NCBI GenBank assembly: GCA_023213395.1
Contig: CM041465.1
Coordinates: 117,807,741-117,871,740, forward strand
DNA: 64,000 nucleotides
Reading direction: 5' to 3'
Source: Cycas panzhihuaensis
Lineage: Eukaryota; Cycadophyta
Made by a program: the position numbers and the translations under genes. Under the pieces are notes generated by a model, which searched no databases, was not told the DNA's origin, and saw only the letters and a program-made list of their open reading frames with translations. This document shows, piece after piece, positions 1 through 12,701 of this stretch (within the stretch, counting starts at the first letter, position 1; every line of letters begins with the position of its first letter).

Positions 1-379
1 TTAATTTTAAAAGAAGCAGCAATGATAAAGTCAATAAAAAGTAAATAGAGTGTATAACACCCAAGGCAAACATATGTATTATTGATGCCTTAGTAATACA
101 TTATGAAATAAAGACAACCTGTTCCAATGCTTACACAAAATGGTGGAGAAAGTATTAATGGTAAAAGGTGCTAAAGGAGGCTTTGTTTCTTTAATGTGAA
201 GGAAAGAAGGTGAAATAATATACTAAAAATAAGGTAAAATCCCAAGTTAAACCAAATCTTTAAGTTGTAAATAGGAAAAATCTACTTCTAGATATTTAAT
301 ACTTAAACTCTTAGGCAATGGTATGAAGATAAGTAAGAAAAGGAACCTTAAAATCTCTCCAAAATGCTCTTCAATCTGG

Positions 380-690
380 AATAGTCTTATTCTAAATTCT
401 CACCACAAAAACTACCATATAATAAATCTGAAATGAATAAGATAGGATGAATGGAAAAAATAAAGCTCTATTATTCACTAAGAGTTCATTAAATACATAA
501 AATATTGCCAAAAAATAGCGTTGTAATGCCCTAAGATACAATAAGCATGTAAAAAGGATGTCCCCTATCATTCTATGAGGTCTTATATAGACAAGGGGGA
601 CCTCTTTCATGAATGTTATTAGCGAGGGTAAGAAACCTCGCATGGACGTTAGGAGCTAACACTAATTACAAGGTCCCACGATCACATGTT
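380..690 (-). repeat. Possible LTR region of chromovirus A
   Basis: This stretch lies just downstream (minus sense) of the chromodomain, where the 3' LTR should be. On the minus strand a TATATAAG box (about 582-589) is followed by a non-coding leader-like stretch, as in a U3/R promoter. No terminal TG/CA pair or second LTR copy was found, so the limits are only indicative. Bases 1-379 show nothing recognisable. Confidence 0.25.
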
Positions 691-714
691 CTAGTAATTA
701 AGTTCTATGGTTGA

Positions 715-1075
715 GCTAGTTATGTAACAAATCCTCCTATTTGAGATGTTGAGTCCTAAAGCTACGAAGATATGGATGATGATGAATGGGGTCCTTTAAT
801 TCTTAGGTGGGTTCTTCTTCTAAGCAATTAATCCATTATACCAAGTGTTCTATAATGACTCAATTACAAAGGCAATATTGATGATTAGAGAGAATGTGTT
901 ATGTGTAATTTAAGGGCTTGTTCATAAAATAGAATGGATACTATGTTTTAAGAGGTGATATTTTGGCTAAGATATTGCTTGACGTAAGACACAAAGAAAT
1001 TATTATGAAGTTTTCAATTAGAGGGAAGATCAAGGGTATAGGTGACTTCTCTAATTCATTAAAGGATGCAGTAAG
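715..1075 (-). pseudogene. Chromovirus A integrase C-terminus plus chromodomain (decayed)
   Basis: Minus-strand translation across several frames gives the integrase C-terminal signature of Ty3/gypsy chromoviruses: TYTLDLPSN, then KLHNNFFVSYVKQYL. It is followed (about 745-865) by a chromodomain remnant with EHLV near its start, a Trp-rich acidic middle, and RSFRTQHLK at its end. In the family this domain reads histone marks and steers integration. The order, integrase then chromodomain, puts the element in the chromovirus branch. Stops and frameshifts are frequent, so it is dead. The same domain recurs at 9930-10310 in a second copy of the same family. Confidence 0.7.
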
Positions 1076-1389
1076 GGCTATAAAAATAAGGACTTGATTT
1101 TTAGCTTTTGTAATGCTTGAGGGAGTTTTGTTTATAAGGTTGGACATATAGGATGTCTAAACCATTGACAGAAAAAGAATTATCAAAGTAATGGTAGTCA
1201 GTGAGTTATTTTATGCGGTTATAGATGGAGGCAAGATTTGCTTGAGAGTAGATAAGATAAGGCCCATTTTTTGAGCTTTTATTGGGTCACAATAGTATGA
1301 AGGTTAGTGGTAAGGGTGGAGTAGAAGGGGATGGATACTTATATAGAGCTAGAAAGGGGGACATACCAATAGTAAACTAGTGTGAGGAA

Positions 1390-2110
1390 TTATACTAATA
1401 CTTAGCTAGAGTGAAAAAAGAGATCCTCTTATGTTGGGGTTCATATGCAAAGCAATATAAATATGTTTCTAGGGTTTTATTCAAAATATTAGATTAACCA
1501 CACGAATAAGAGTTATAGGTAAAACTCATATTAAAATAAGTGCCTGAAGCACAAAATAAATTTGGGATCTTTATAACAAATGATAGAGGAGGGAAAGCTA
1601 TAAAGACAAAATATATATTGAATGTAGATGTCAACTAGGTGTGGGGTTATATAAGAAGCGTAAATAAGAAGGAAACATGCATACTTAGTTAGACAATCAA
1701 TGATAACTAAAATAGAATCAAAGTTGGCCAAAAGTGGGAGACCTATAATAAAATCCATGGTAACATCTTATTATTTTACTTAGGGAATGTGTAGTGAGTA
1801 AAGAAGGCCAAGCAAGGAAATATTTTTTGGTTTATAGCATTGATAGGTGTCACACTTAAAAAATAATCTAAGAGTATGGGGATTCATGTGTGCCAATTAA
1901 AATTAATGCATATACACCGATAGGTTTTATTGAAGCTAGAATGGCCATCGAAAGCAACAGAATGATACTTAATGAGGATGTGGAGAATGAAGGATTGGTT
2001 TAAGATGAATAAAGTTACAATTTTTTCATAAAAGAAGTTCATTGTAGTGGAAAGTTATGGGTGGGTGTTGACCTTCTAGACCCACCAATCATAGTTAGAT
2101 TGAGTGAAAC
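1390..2110 (-). pseudogene. Chromovirus A integrase, zinc-binding and catalytic core (decayed)
   Basis: Reading the minus strand, a His-rich segment and a Cys pair region (DTYQCYKPKNIS) correspond to the HHCC zinc domain. The catalytic core follows with MDFIIGLP (first Asp), DCLTKYACF, and YKDPKF (second Asp, near 1560). The region 1531-1758 is open in one frame for 75 codons. Integrase inserts the cDNA into the host chromosome. The reading frame is interrupted by stops outside that segment and no functional product is expected. It continues in the same orientation as the RNase H piece at 2170-2350, so both are one element. Confidence 0.8.
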
Positions 2111-2169
2111 TAGTAGTTTCTAAGTCTATTTGCCATGCAAGTTAAGGAGGAGAAATGGTTTAAAGGGTA

Positions 2170-2350
2170 GGTGATTAGGAAATCTAGGAAACAACTTCAT
2201 CAATGAAATTATTTTTATTGCATTTGTAAGTAATAGTAAAATCAAAGACTTGGAGTTATTCAAGCTATTTAGCATATTCTTATGAGAGGACAAGTTGATT
2301 GAGAAGGAGCTTGAGGCTATTGTGGTGTTTCTCTCAATCTAAGAGCTTCA
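2170..2350 (-). pseudogene. Chromovirus A RNase H, C-terminal part (decayed)
   Basis: The minus strand reads HHNSLKLLLNQ, then EYAK, then LQVFDFTITYK, with stops between. This matches the end of Ty3/gypsy RNase H, where a TDHxSL motif is followed by a segment leading to integrase. The N-terminal part of the same domain is at 6640-6870, so the two halves are separated by a ~4.3 kb insertion. The break falls just before the TDHxSL motif. Confidence 0.7.
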
Positions 2351-2969
2351 TAAATGTCACACTAATAGGTAAGTAAACGTATGTATTTCTTATTTTCTAG
2401 ATTAGCTTAGTTTACTTTTTTTCTAAACATATGTTGTTGTTTGCCTATTGATCTATTGGATGAAAGTGCTTATTATTAGTTAATGATGATTTTGACCATG
2501 GTCAATAGCTTTATAACTGTCCATCTGAGTTTTATAGGTTAAGAATAGCCTTTTGGTACCTCTATAAGTCATGCCTCATATTTCTTCTTCCTCCTTCTAT
2601 AGTTGTCCCTTCTTAACTTACTATTTTAGACCTTTTTCTTTAAAAATTTTTTAATTTTTAAATAATTTTCTTTTATTCCAATGTGATCTTTGCCTGTCTC
2701 ATTATAATTTTTATCTGTATCAGTTTAATTGTTAATATCCCATTCTATTTTTATTTGTAATTACAAAAAGTAGAAGTTAATGGTATTGTGAAGTTCATTA
2801 TAGTACCATGGTAAAATTTATGGTATTGATTTGTTAAGTTTAAATTTTTTTAGAGTCACACTTGGTCATGTATTTAAGGCACTAATTTATGGGCTACTGA
2901 CTATTTTGATTAAATCCATAGTTGTCCATGGGTTTAATCCAAAACCATGGACTACTAAAGGCCCTCCCA

Positions 2970-3413
2970 TGTTGGAGTGTAATGTCATCACTCAACTCCC
3001 TCTTACCTACCAAGATTGTGCACCTCAATTTAGACATGTGATGCTCAACATATCAAAGATAAGTTAAGGTAAGTTGAGTTAGTTTATTTGAGTTAAGTTA
3101 CATTATTTTATTATTAATTTTAATTCAGGGGTTGAGGAGTTTCCCTCCTCCCCCAAAACTATTTATATTATGGGGTGTACAACCTTGGTGTCTTTAGACA
3201 CCGCCTTCTTTGAGGATATTTGTCATGCTCTCAACAATAATGGATTGAAGACAATGCTATCATACTCTCATAATTTATTTGTGCAACATCGATCTATATT
3301 GCTACATTGTTACATAGATTTGTATTAAATATTTGATGCAATACTATTATTTTGAATATATTGAAGTTTATTATATCTTCTGACCTATTCTCCTGCTATT
3401 ATATTTCCATCAT
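2970..3413 (+). repeat. Candidate 5' LTR of a copia-type element
   Basis: The segment starts TGTTGGAGTG and ends TTCCATCA immediately before a primer-binding site, the usual TG...CA layout of a copia LTR of about 440 bp. A small ORF inside (2831-3067) spans the border and is not a gene. No second copy was found, so the start is inferred from the terminal dinucleotide only. Confidence 0.45.
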
Positions 3414-3556
3414 TTGGTATTAGAGTAATTTAGCTACATTCTATTTCCTACATTTGGTATCAGAGCATAGTCCTACAAACATTATTTCCAACATTTGGTA
3501 TTAAAGAATAGTCCTGCAAACATTATTTCCAACATTTGGTATTAGAGCAAACGATT
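3404..3556 (+). repeat. Four near-tandem LTR-end/primer-binding-site units
   Basis: The motif TTTCCAACATTTGGTATTAG, with small variations, occurs four times. TGGTAT begins at 3415, 3455, 3496 and 3538 (spacings 40, 41 and 42). The second copy, TGGTATCAGAGC, is the standard complement of the plant initiator Met-tRNA 3' end that primes copia reverse transcription. The others carry one or two changes. A normal element has one such site. Confidence 0.7.
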
Positions 3557-4589
3557 GCTAGCTTGCTGAAGTTTTGAAGAAGAGCAATAGGATTTACTAG
3601 CATTTTACGATAATTTTTCTTACAAGAAAGATATATTAACTGTATTTGTTTTCTAAAAATTTTTAGCAAGTTTTTATATATTTTTCATCAAGATTTGCTC
3701 ATTATTGAGTTATTTTTGTGATATAACAAGTGTGTTTTCAGATTTTTCACAGATTTATAAAGGATTTCAGCTACAAGATTTTGGGTGCATATTCTGCCCA
3801 CTAAATCATTTGTTACAACAGATCTGCCTATATCTGACTATATTTTCAAACCTGTTTTTCTGCTGTAAATCAACTGTTTATTAGATCTACAATATTTGAG
3901 ACATATTCAGCCTTCTGAAGAAGATATACACAGGATCAAGTCAGCTACAGCTACGTGTTCCAGGTTCTTCAGTTCTATTTTCAAATTTACACATATTTTA
4001 TATATCTGTTCAATATATTCCTTTGAAAATTTTTTAAATATAAATATATAAGTGTTTTTTATGATATATTCTTTTCAAAATATTTGAAAATTTTATTAAT
4101 ATTGTGACTCTGTTATATGAGTATATTACTCCATTAAGTTATTTTACTGTTATTATTTGAAGAAATTTCTATGAGATTTATGTGTACATACAAAATCATT
4201 GTATTTTTTCAACAATAGATTGAACACAAAATAGAAATAAAGAATAAATTGGTAGATTGGTAGAATATTTCTTGAAACAACAAGTTCTTCAAAGTTTCAG
4301 AGTTTAGATTTTCAGAGTTCTGCACACCTTTTGATATACGTACAATAAAAAAAAGTAAAAGAAAACAAGGCACTCAAATTGTATTCTAAAGATGCAACAT
4401 TTTTCTTGAATATTTTAGATCATACTTTCGATCTAAAGATAATACATGAACTGGGTGTCATAAATCTTAGAGCACACCCATAGATACATGGTGTATCTTG
4501 TGTATTGGGTCTAATTTTTTTTGTATGTTCAACATCTAATTTCACTATCAACTCTCATTTCTCATGTTGCAACTCTTTATTGATCCTTC

Positions 4590-4840
4590 TTAATTCCACA
4601 ACTTCCCATCCAAATCTGTAGCATGCCATTTACCGTTGTCTTTCTGAAGTTGCTTCTCAAATTGCTTCATAATTTCCTTATATACATCTGGCTCACATGA
4701 CTTCAAAATATTCCAGAGTATTCCTCCAGTTGTGCGGCGACGTTTTCCAAGCTCTCAATTCAATTTTCTCATTTGGTAGCTTTTCCATCAAGTTTTTATA
4801 TAGTTTGTATGCTACTAACTTGTGTAGGTGGTAGAGCTCT
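4590..4840 (-). pseudogene. Antisense gene-like fragment, unrecognised
   Basis: The minus strand gives a lysine/glutamate-rich, coiled-coil-like protein segment over about 80 codons. From the N-terminal side it contains LHKLVAYKLYKNLMEKL, then NVAAQLEEY, then VYKEIMKQFEKQLQ and GKWHATDLDGKLWN before a stop. At least two frameshifts are needed to join these. It does not resemble gag or pol. Because it lies behind a copia LTR and primer site, in antisense, it may be a captured host-gene exon. I cannot name the source gene, and chance similarity is not excluded. Confidence 0.3.
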
Positions 4841-6639
4841 TTCAGTGTTTATTATAGGTTTTGGGATTCTTTAGAGTAGCTAAGGGACCCTGCTTCTCCC
4901 TTCCCTCTATGATTCCTTCCCCTCTAACAAGACAAGTGCCTATTATGCAATCATTACACTGCCAAAGTTTTACTAGAAAACAAAAAAGGGTTAGGATTTT
5001 AGAGTAGACTTAGAGTGACTTTTAATATCTTTTGTTTTATTAATAAACATATTTTCATTATAGTTTAATCTGACAAGTAGAAATGCTACCAAATTATTTT
5101 TAAAACTTCATTACAATATTGTATGTTGACTTAACCATATAATGGGTATTTTGGCAAATTGGAGAGTTGAGAATTGCTTAAAAAAAGGGGGTTTATATTG
5201 GGTATTTAGTGCATTACACAACATATTTTTTTGAAACATTCACTTCTGGAGGTTCAATTTCAAAGGGAAAAAAAGGATTGAAAGCATTATTTCATTTTGT
5301 AGTTTTATTTCAAAAATAAAAAGGTAAGAATGAGTTGTTACTTGAAGGTTTGTCATTTATTGCTTGTCCTCTTCTTATCTGGCATGTAGGTGCATCTTTT
5401 TTATTTTAAAATAAAGGGAATAATATACAAGGAAAAACAGGGCTAAAAAAATATATCAGTTTTGTATATTGAATTGCATTTGCATTTGTGCGTATGCTTT
5501 TAAAGGCCATAGTGGGGAAGATGACCACACTTATTATGAGTCCTCGAATCCATGGGGCCCATAATTTTCTTTGCTAGCTAATTTGTTTATTGATGGCATT
5601 TAATCTAAAGTCAAATATGAGTTGCATTAGGTCATTTGTTAATTTACTCTCATAGTCCCTTTTAGGAAGTAGGGTCCATTCTCATATTAAAGAGATGGGG
5701 GCTACAATTTCTCTACTTGGGATTCATCACCAAAAGAGAGATGTAGTATTGTGATTTTAGGTACATTGAGTCCTTCATATCCATGTTTTGAATGGGCTGG
5801 TGAAGGTCATCTATCCTTACCATATGCTTGTACATAAGGCGTAAATAATCAAGTGAGCTTCATTTGTCTTGTTAAGAGTTATATTCTCTTCTAATCCATT
5901 ACTTGGGAGTTTAAAATTCATTAGAATCAAATATACGAACTACCAAGCTACCTCCCACTTGTATGAGCATCGTCATTGATAAAAGAGTCCCCATTAACTT
6001 ATCCACAAGTGGATTTATTATATGGTCTTGATTCCTTCATATCTCTTACTCTAGGTAATTCTTTCCCTAATTCTTATAGATCAAGTTCATTGTATTATCA
6101 TTGTGTAGGAGTTTAGCTTAGAATTAGGTTAGTTTTACAAGGTGGGTGTAGTTGCATAGGATAGGTATAAAGTTACATCAGAATTTTTTTTTGGACATTC
6201 ATGCTCGATCAACCCCCTTAAACTATGAAGGTTTTTGATGTGTTGTTTGGTCTTTTCAATGGTACTAGATGTTTATTTGATAGATATTATCTCAAGATTT
6301 ACAATTATATTTCAATCAACTTTCTTAGTTAACACATGATTACCTCATCTACTTGCTCATGTTCTATATTTCAATTGTTAGTTATATTTAGTTTTTCTTT
6401 TATTCCTTTTATTTATTTATTTTAATTTTTCTTCTTTCTTTTGACACATTGCACATGCATATATGTTGTCATTAGTTTAACCTAGTAAACAAATGTTCTG
6501 TGATCTCTACAACTATGTACAAGAGATGCATGAGTGTTATATGGGGGGTGTATGCTTGTGCCCCTTCTTGCTTAAATCCCCCCTCACCCTTTGGATCTAT
6601 TCTAGGGTTGTGTTTGCATGTCCTCTCCTCCCACATGAT

Positions 6640-6870
6640 TGTATTCAAGTGGTATTATAAAATATATTGACATCATTTATCCAAGGCATGAAGGATGATC
6701 TTCATCTCTTTTTAGTAAGTAAATAATCAACATTCATGAGGTTTAAGCTTGTGGATTTCAAAAACAATGAAGTGAAAATTTTGTACAAGGGTAATTGTAA
6801 GGAAAAAATTAAAAACATCACATTTGAGTTGGAAAGGTTGAGTGAAATTAGGGATGATGAGAATTAGGAT
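6640..6870 (-). pseudogene. Chromovirus A RNase H, N-terminal part (decayed)
   Basis: The minus strand reads FTQPFQLKCD (with the first catalytic Asp), HKLKPHE, then KEMKIILHALDK followed by a stop. This is the usual Ty3/gypsy order from the first RNase H Asp to the KEM..I.HAL segment. RNase H removes the RNA template during reverse transcription. Homology stops at about 6640 and resumes at 2350. Confidence 0.7.
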
Positions 6871-6899
6871 GGATATTATGAGGGTTTTAAAATGGTTAA

Positions 6900-7201
6900 A
6901 TGTGAAGACAACTTTGGTAAACTATTTTAATAAATCTTTAGAGAGAAGGTTGGTTAGGAGGATGGTAATTGACATAAATTAGGTAATAAAATAGTAGTAA
7001 ACTAAATAAGACTAAGGAAGGAACATAGATGGGTGAGGTAAGTGGGTGTAGGCCATGTAATACTAATAATAACTTTGGTAGGGTTGACTTTAATACCTTT
7101 GTAGGATATAATATAGCTAAGATATTGAACTCAAGATTAGCTAAAGTCATATTCAAAAAGTTTGGTATAAAATTATTGTTGGGAAAGGGCTTGAAGGACA
7201 A
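6900..7201 (-). pseudogene. Chromovirus A reverse transcriptase, C-terminal part
   Basis: The minus strand reads [25 protein letters not shown] and WPTPTYLT, with stops between. This is the RT thumb/connection segment that follows the catalytic palm in Ty3/gypsy elements. The palm lies on the other side of the microsatellite, at 8380-8620. Little or no coding sequence is missing between the two pieces, so the microsatellite grew inside the RT gene. Confidence 0.75.
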
Positions 7202-7208
7202 GCTCTAG

Positions 7209-8378
<1,170 letters not shown>

Positions 8379-8379
8379 G

Positions 8380-8790
8380 CCAGATTCTTACTATAGATGA
8401 GGATGATATTCAAGAAGACAATGATGAATTTATGAAGGTAAAGGAAAAAGATGTGGTTCATCAAGTCTAAGAGTGTTATAAGTGTCTTATATAACATAAA
8501 AGCTATGATCCAGAATTCAAATTGATCATAATGAGTGAAGAAAGTAGCTTTTTGACAATCTGAGGGGGCAATGAGAATTTGATAATAACCAGAGCAAAGA
8601 TTGCATTTATAAAAAAATGTAGTCATATGAATTTTGTCTAGTATGTTATTTATTGAAGGGGTAGGATTTTCTTTTTTCTTTTTATAATTTTTTAATCCTC
8701 GTGATAGTCAATACAAAGTTAGAAGGAGCCATCCTTTTTCCTGACAAGGATGGTAAGAGTAACATAGGGGCTTTTCCTAAGCTAAATGAT
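8380..8790 (-). pseudogene. Chromovirus A reverse transcriptase, fingers and palm
   Basis: From high to low coordinates the minus strand reads RKKDGSF followed by a CIDY segment, then [13 protein letters not shown], and finally [11 protein letters not shown]. These are consecutive RT motifs of Ty3/gypsy elements. The catalytic box that should read FLDDILIYSK has its Asp pair replaced by Asn-Ile, so the enzyme could not polymerise. The reading then runs straight into the TG/TA microsatellite at 8374. The codons on either side of the repeat join to consecutive parts of RT. Confidence 0.8.
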
Positions 8791-9929
8791 GTTAAGGTCA
8801 AGAAGCTCCTAAGTGATGATACGTTCTATTTCATTTTTTTGAAAATAGTTATTTTGGTAGAGACACAAACTAATGGGGTTGTGAGGATTCTATAGATTGA
8901 TGATATGATAGAAACCATAATGGGGTGGAGGAGAAGAAGGAGGTATATTGAAAACAAAGTGGTATTGGGTGGAAAATATGTAAATATCAAGTTAAATGAA
9001 GGGAGGGAGTAGCTTAGATATTATTTAGGTGGCCAATTAACCCCATATTACCAGTAATAAGTTTACACATTTGGTTGGTAGAGACTACTTTATTCAAAAG
9101 TGGTTAGAGGTTGAATAGTTTATTAGTTTATCCTTAGCAATCTTTAGAAATAATGAAATTTTGGCAATTATTGAGATTATAGGTGTCAAGGCTCTATAAC
9201 AATTGGATTCTCAAAATAGGATCAATATCACTAACAAAAATGACATAAAAATCAAGTTGTAAGGTATATGTTCCTATTTGTACATAAAGGTTTTTATTCT
9301 CCCCTGAAAAATGAAGGACTTAATGGCCTAAGAGAGATACATTAAATCCTATTTAGGAATGATGTACAAATCTAACTGTCAGGTGATGCCAATATAAATG
9401 AAATTAAAGGAGGAACTAGAATCAATAAGGATTGATAGGGAAGAACTATAAAAGGAGCTGTTAACCTTTAGGGTGTTTGGGTAGGAGTCCTTTGATACAA
9501 TAGATAAGAAGATATTCATGTTGACATCCTAGGGTGGGTCGTGTAAGACATATTTACCCCATTATTTTTCCACACACTTAATTCTCTTCAAGCTTAAAGG
9601 GCATACTAATAAGACTTAAGTAGTAGATCAAGCACATTTTATTAGTAAATAGATATTAATTATAGAAAATATGGATGTGCTAAACATCATCAAAGTTGTA
9701 CCAAAGCATAATTTCACAAAGTTTAATATATAATAATACTCCTATCATAATCAGTATCTCTTAAATAGATAGGAAAGAACTTTTATATGGAATACTATTA
9801 GTAGTACAAATAGCCTTCCATTCCATTGGTGGACATAAGCAACCCACATACTAAAGTTATTGACTGGTACTAATTATCCAATACCTTGCTCATATGTACT
9901 AACAATCTAGTTTTATTAATAACATACGG
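8791..9929 (-). other. Upstream part of chromovirus A, not resolved
   Basis: In minus orientation this should hold the RT N-terminus, protease and gag of chromovirus A. I could not recognise any protease or gag motif. The short plus-strand ORF at 8701-8895 overlaps RT on the other strand and is a shadow. Confidence 0.25.
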
Positions 9930-10310
9930 TTATGTAAAAGGTCCCTTCCCTTGAGATGTCAAGTTCTCAAAATGAAGGAGACATAAATGTTAATAAATTT
10001 AGGTAATTCCCATATTCTCTCATCAGGCTCACAACTAATTCACTATACTAAGTACTGGAAGATGATCTTATTTTGGGGTCTGTGTTGATGTCAGTCTAAG
10101 ATACATTCTAGTAGAATGGTGAAGAGCTATTCTTCATTACAGATTAAGAGGATTGTCTAAAGGACCTTGTCTTTGCCAAGATATTTCTTAAGATATAAAA
10201 TATGAAAAACATTATGGATCTTAATATTGGAAAGGAGTTCCAATGCATAGGCAACTTCACCAATATATTAGAATACTCTATAATGGCCATAATAGTTTGT
10301 TATGAGCTTG
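9930..10310 (-). pseudogene. Chromovirus B integrase C-terminus and chromodomain
   Basis: The minus strand reads GEVAYALEL and KIHNVFHILYLKKYL (about 10170-10290), a clearer version of the signature seen at 955-1075. Nucleotide similarity to 715-870 continues into the chromodomain part (about 9935-10090). This is a second copy of the same chromovirus family, in the same orientation as the first. Confidence 0.75.
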
Positions 10311-10679
10311 TATATTTTATGGTTCTTGAGTGATTACTACTTGTACAGTTGAAGGTGAAGGAATACAAAGTCACCAATGGAAAAGAAGTGATTAAAATGG
10401 TGGTAGTTAATGAGTTGCTTTATAGGATTCTAGGTGATAGTTAAGTTTTACTTAAGGGTATTTAGGATATGGTCCATATGTCAAAATTTTTATTAAACAA
10501 AATTTGTTTAAAGGTTGGTATCTAAAGTGTAATGAAATGGCTGATAATAATTATAAAGGGCAAGGAATGGAGACATATGTATAGATGAGTGATGAGATGA
10601 ATTATATTAGTATTCTATAATGGGTAACCAAAAAGTCCATTTAGCTTGATGCTTAAGCATAAAATAACAATAATAAGTC

Positions 10680-11350
10680 TCTAATATTTTATTATGAACT
10701 TCTAACTAGATATATATTTAATAGTGATAGGTTAAACTCATATTGGATGAAGTTCTTGATGCTCAACAGAGTTCTTGCCAAAATGAACTTGTTTACTTAG
10801 GGTCTCAATTACATAGTATGGTTAAAGAAAACCATAGAAGTAGAATACCAATTAGAGGTATAAGTCAACGATGCAAGGTGATTTATAAGAAGTGTGTAAT
10901 GGTAAGAAGTGGGCATATTTAGTTAACCTATTCATGATATAGAGTTATATCTAGTAGATAATGGTAGTTTAATAATGAAATCTATTACAATATCCTACCA
11001 CTTACCCTATGGAATGTGAAGGGGTTGGATGAGACCTGACTAAGCCTTAGTATCTATCTTGTTATGTTAATACATGCCAAACTTAGAGATAAATATAAGA
11101 ATGAATGATTTCATATGTGACTAATAAAAATTAGACTAAATTCATCTATATATTTTATTAAATCTTGAATAGCCTCCTAATGGGGTGGTATGATACTTAA
11201 ATAAGATTCAAGGAATGAAGAAAGATGATAAATGTATAAACATATAATTTCTATACAAAAGGTGGTTATTAAGAATGAACCAATCCTTTTGAATTTGTAC
11301 TTTCTTAGTCCATTGTGCAAAATCTAGTTGGGACTAGTTCTCAATGGCCA
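10680..11350 (-). pseudogene. Chromovirus B integrase core (decayed)
   Basis: The minus strand gives GLIQPL, DFIIKLPLSTRYNS and a following segment corresponding to the DRLTKxAHF region. These are the zinc-domain/core junction and first catalytic Asp of a Ty3/gypsy integrase. The stretch 11100-11350 is similar at the nucleotide level to 1870-2110 of chromovirus A, the HHCC zinc region. Stops are frequent. Confidence 0.7.
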
Positions 11351-11389
11351 ATTCTTGTATACAAGTTGGACATGGCTATGAAATTTCAT

Positions 11390-11720
11390 GTATGGTGGGT
11401 TTAGGTGGGGAGGCTTTGAGGCAAGGAAAGACATCCAAGATTATGATGCCCTTTCCTTTCTTGTATATAATTGTGAAATCAAATGCTTAGAGGTGATCAA
11501 TCTACTTGCCCTACTCCTTAAATAAAACTAGTTAGTCCAATAAGAAATGAAGGTTATGGTGATCTATTAGAATAGTAATTTTTAAATCTAATAGATAGTG
11601 ACACCATTTATCTATCATATAGAGGATAGCCTTTGATTGAGAGGAATCTGGTATGACCTGAATTAGAATGCTCAACATGATTTCTTTAAAGTAGTTGAAA
11701 GAGCCATTTGCAGTTGGAGA
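11390..11720 (-). pseudogene. Chromovirus B RNase H (decayed)
   Basis: The minus strand reads MIDKWCHYLLD, DHHNLHFLLD and AFDFTIIYKKGKG, matching the second half of Ty3/gypsy RNase H (the HALxKWxxYL, TDHxSLxxLL and AFDFxIxYxxGK motifs). It lies between RT and integrase as expected. Confidence 0.7.
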
Positions 11721-12650
11721 TCATTAAAATGAGTCTTTTTAAAGTAGATTGGTAAGCAGGGCTATAAGGATAGCATAATTTCGAATGAATTATTGGTAGA
11801 ATCTTATAATCCATAGGAAAATATGTAACTGGATGAGATTCTTAAGTATTAGCTAGTTAGTAATAATTGAGATTTTATTAAGATCAAAGTGACACATTTC
11901 AAAGAAATAATATAGTCCAATTACTATAATTTAGTTTTACCAAACTCACATTTTAAGAGCTTAATATATAACTAATATTTGGTAAAAAATTAAAGAAAAG
12001 TTTCTAAATGTTAGAGGTGAAGTCACATGTCTATACTATAGAAAAATATGTTATTTAAGAAAAAAATGATAAATTTCCTAAGAGGGTATAAATCCTATTA
12101 ATTAAAGATTAAAATATGGTTGAAGTACCATATAGGCTAAAGCTATTACTTGGAATCTGGAATAATTATGATACATCCAAAAAGTTATCATATGCTAATC
12201 CTTAGGGGAAATAAGCATTTGATAGTAGCCCAATTGGAGATCTAACTTAGAGAAGATGCTAGCACCATGTATTTTGTTTAATATATTGTCGATCATCAAG
12301 GCTAGAAATTTATTCTTTATAGTTATCTTATTAAGTTCTCAGTAATTGATGTAAAGCCTAAAGGAGACATCCTTTTTATAGATGAGTAAAATAAGAGTAA
12401 TATAGGGGATATTATTAGGATATACAATCCCCATTTCCACTAATTCATTAGTAATTTTCTCGATTTCATTTTTTTTTAAATATGAATTTTACTACGTCTT
12501 AAGTTTGATTGAGTCATGAGGGTTTTTTAGTTTAATAGTGTGGTAATAGCTATGATTTAGAGAGGAACTATAAAGTAAGCGGGAAAAGATAGACTAATAC
12601 TTGGTAAGGATGTGTTGTATATCTAGTTGGATGCCAATATAAACCTAGGT
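11721..12650 (-). pseudogene. Chromovirus B reverse transcriptase (decayed)
   Basis: From high to low coordinates the minus strand reads NEIEKITNELVEMGI, a KKD segment, ELNKITIKNKF, and GASIFSKLDLQLGYYQM. These are the ordered N-terminal RT motifs of chromoviruses, with the first catalytic Asp in SKLDL. The palm FxDD region further down was not recognised. Upstream (12650-12701) the linker is cut by the 12702-16210 element. Confidence 0.75.
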
Positions 12651-12701
12651 ATTATTGATACAAACTATGTATCCAATACTACTATTTAATTGATTATAGA
12701 T

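Larger units (their letters stand above)
2351..6640. mobile_element. Insertion complex inside chromovirus A RNase H
   Basis: About 4.3 kb separates the two halves of the chromovirus A RNase H. It contains a plus-strand copia-type LTR end with primer-binding sites (2970-3556) and an antisense gene-like fragment (4590-4840). No gag or pol and no matching 3' LTR were seen, so it may be a truncated or non-autonomous LTR element, or more than one insertion. Stretches 2351-2969, 3557-4589 and 4841-6640 hold AT-rich DNA in which I recognise nothing. Both outer borders are approximate and no target duplication was identified. Confidence 0.5.

Noticed and set aside
2831-3067. Plus-strand 78-codon ORF
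   Set aside because: It straddles the start of a candidate LTR and shows no protein motif.
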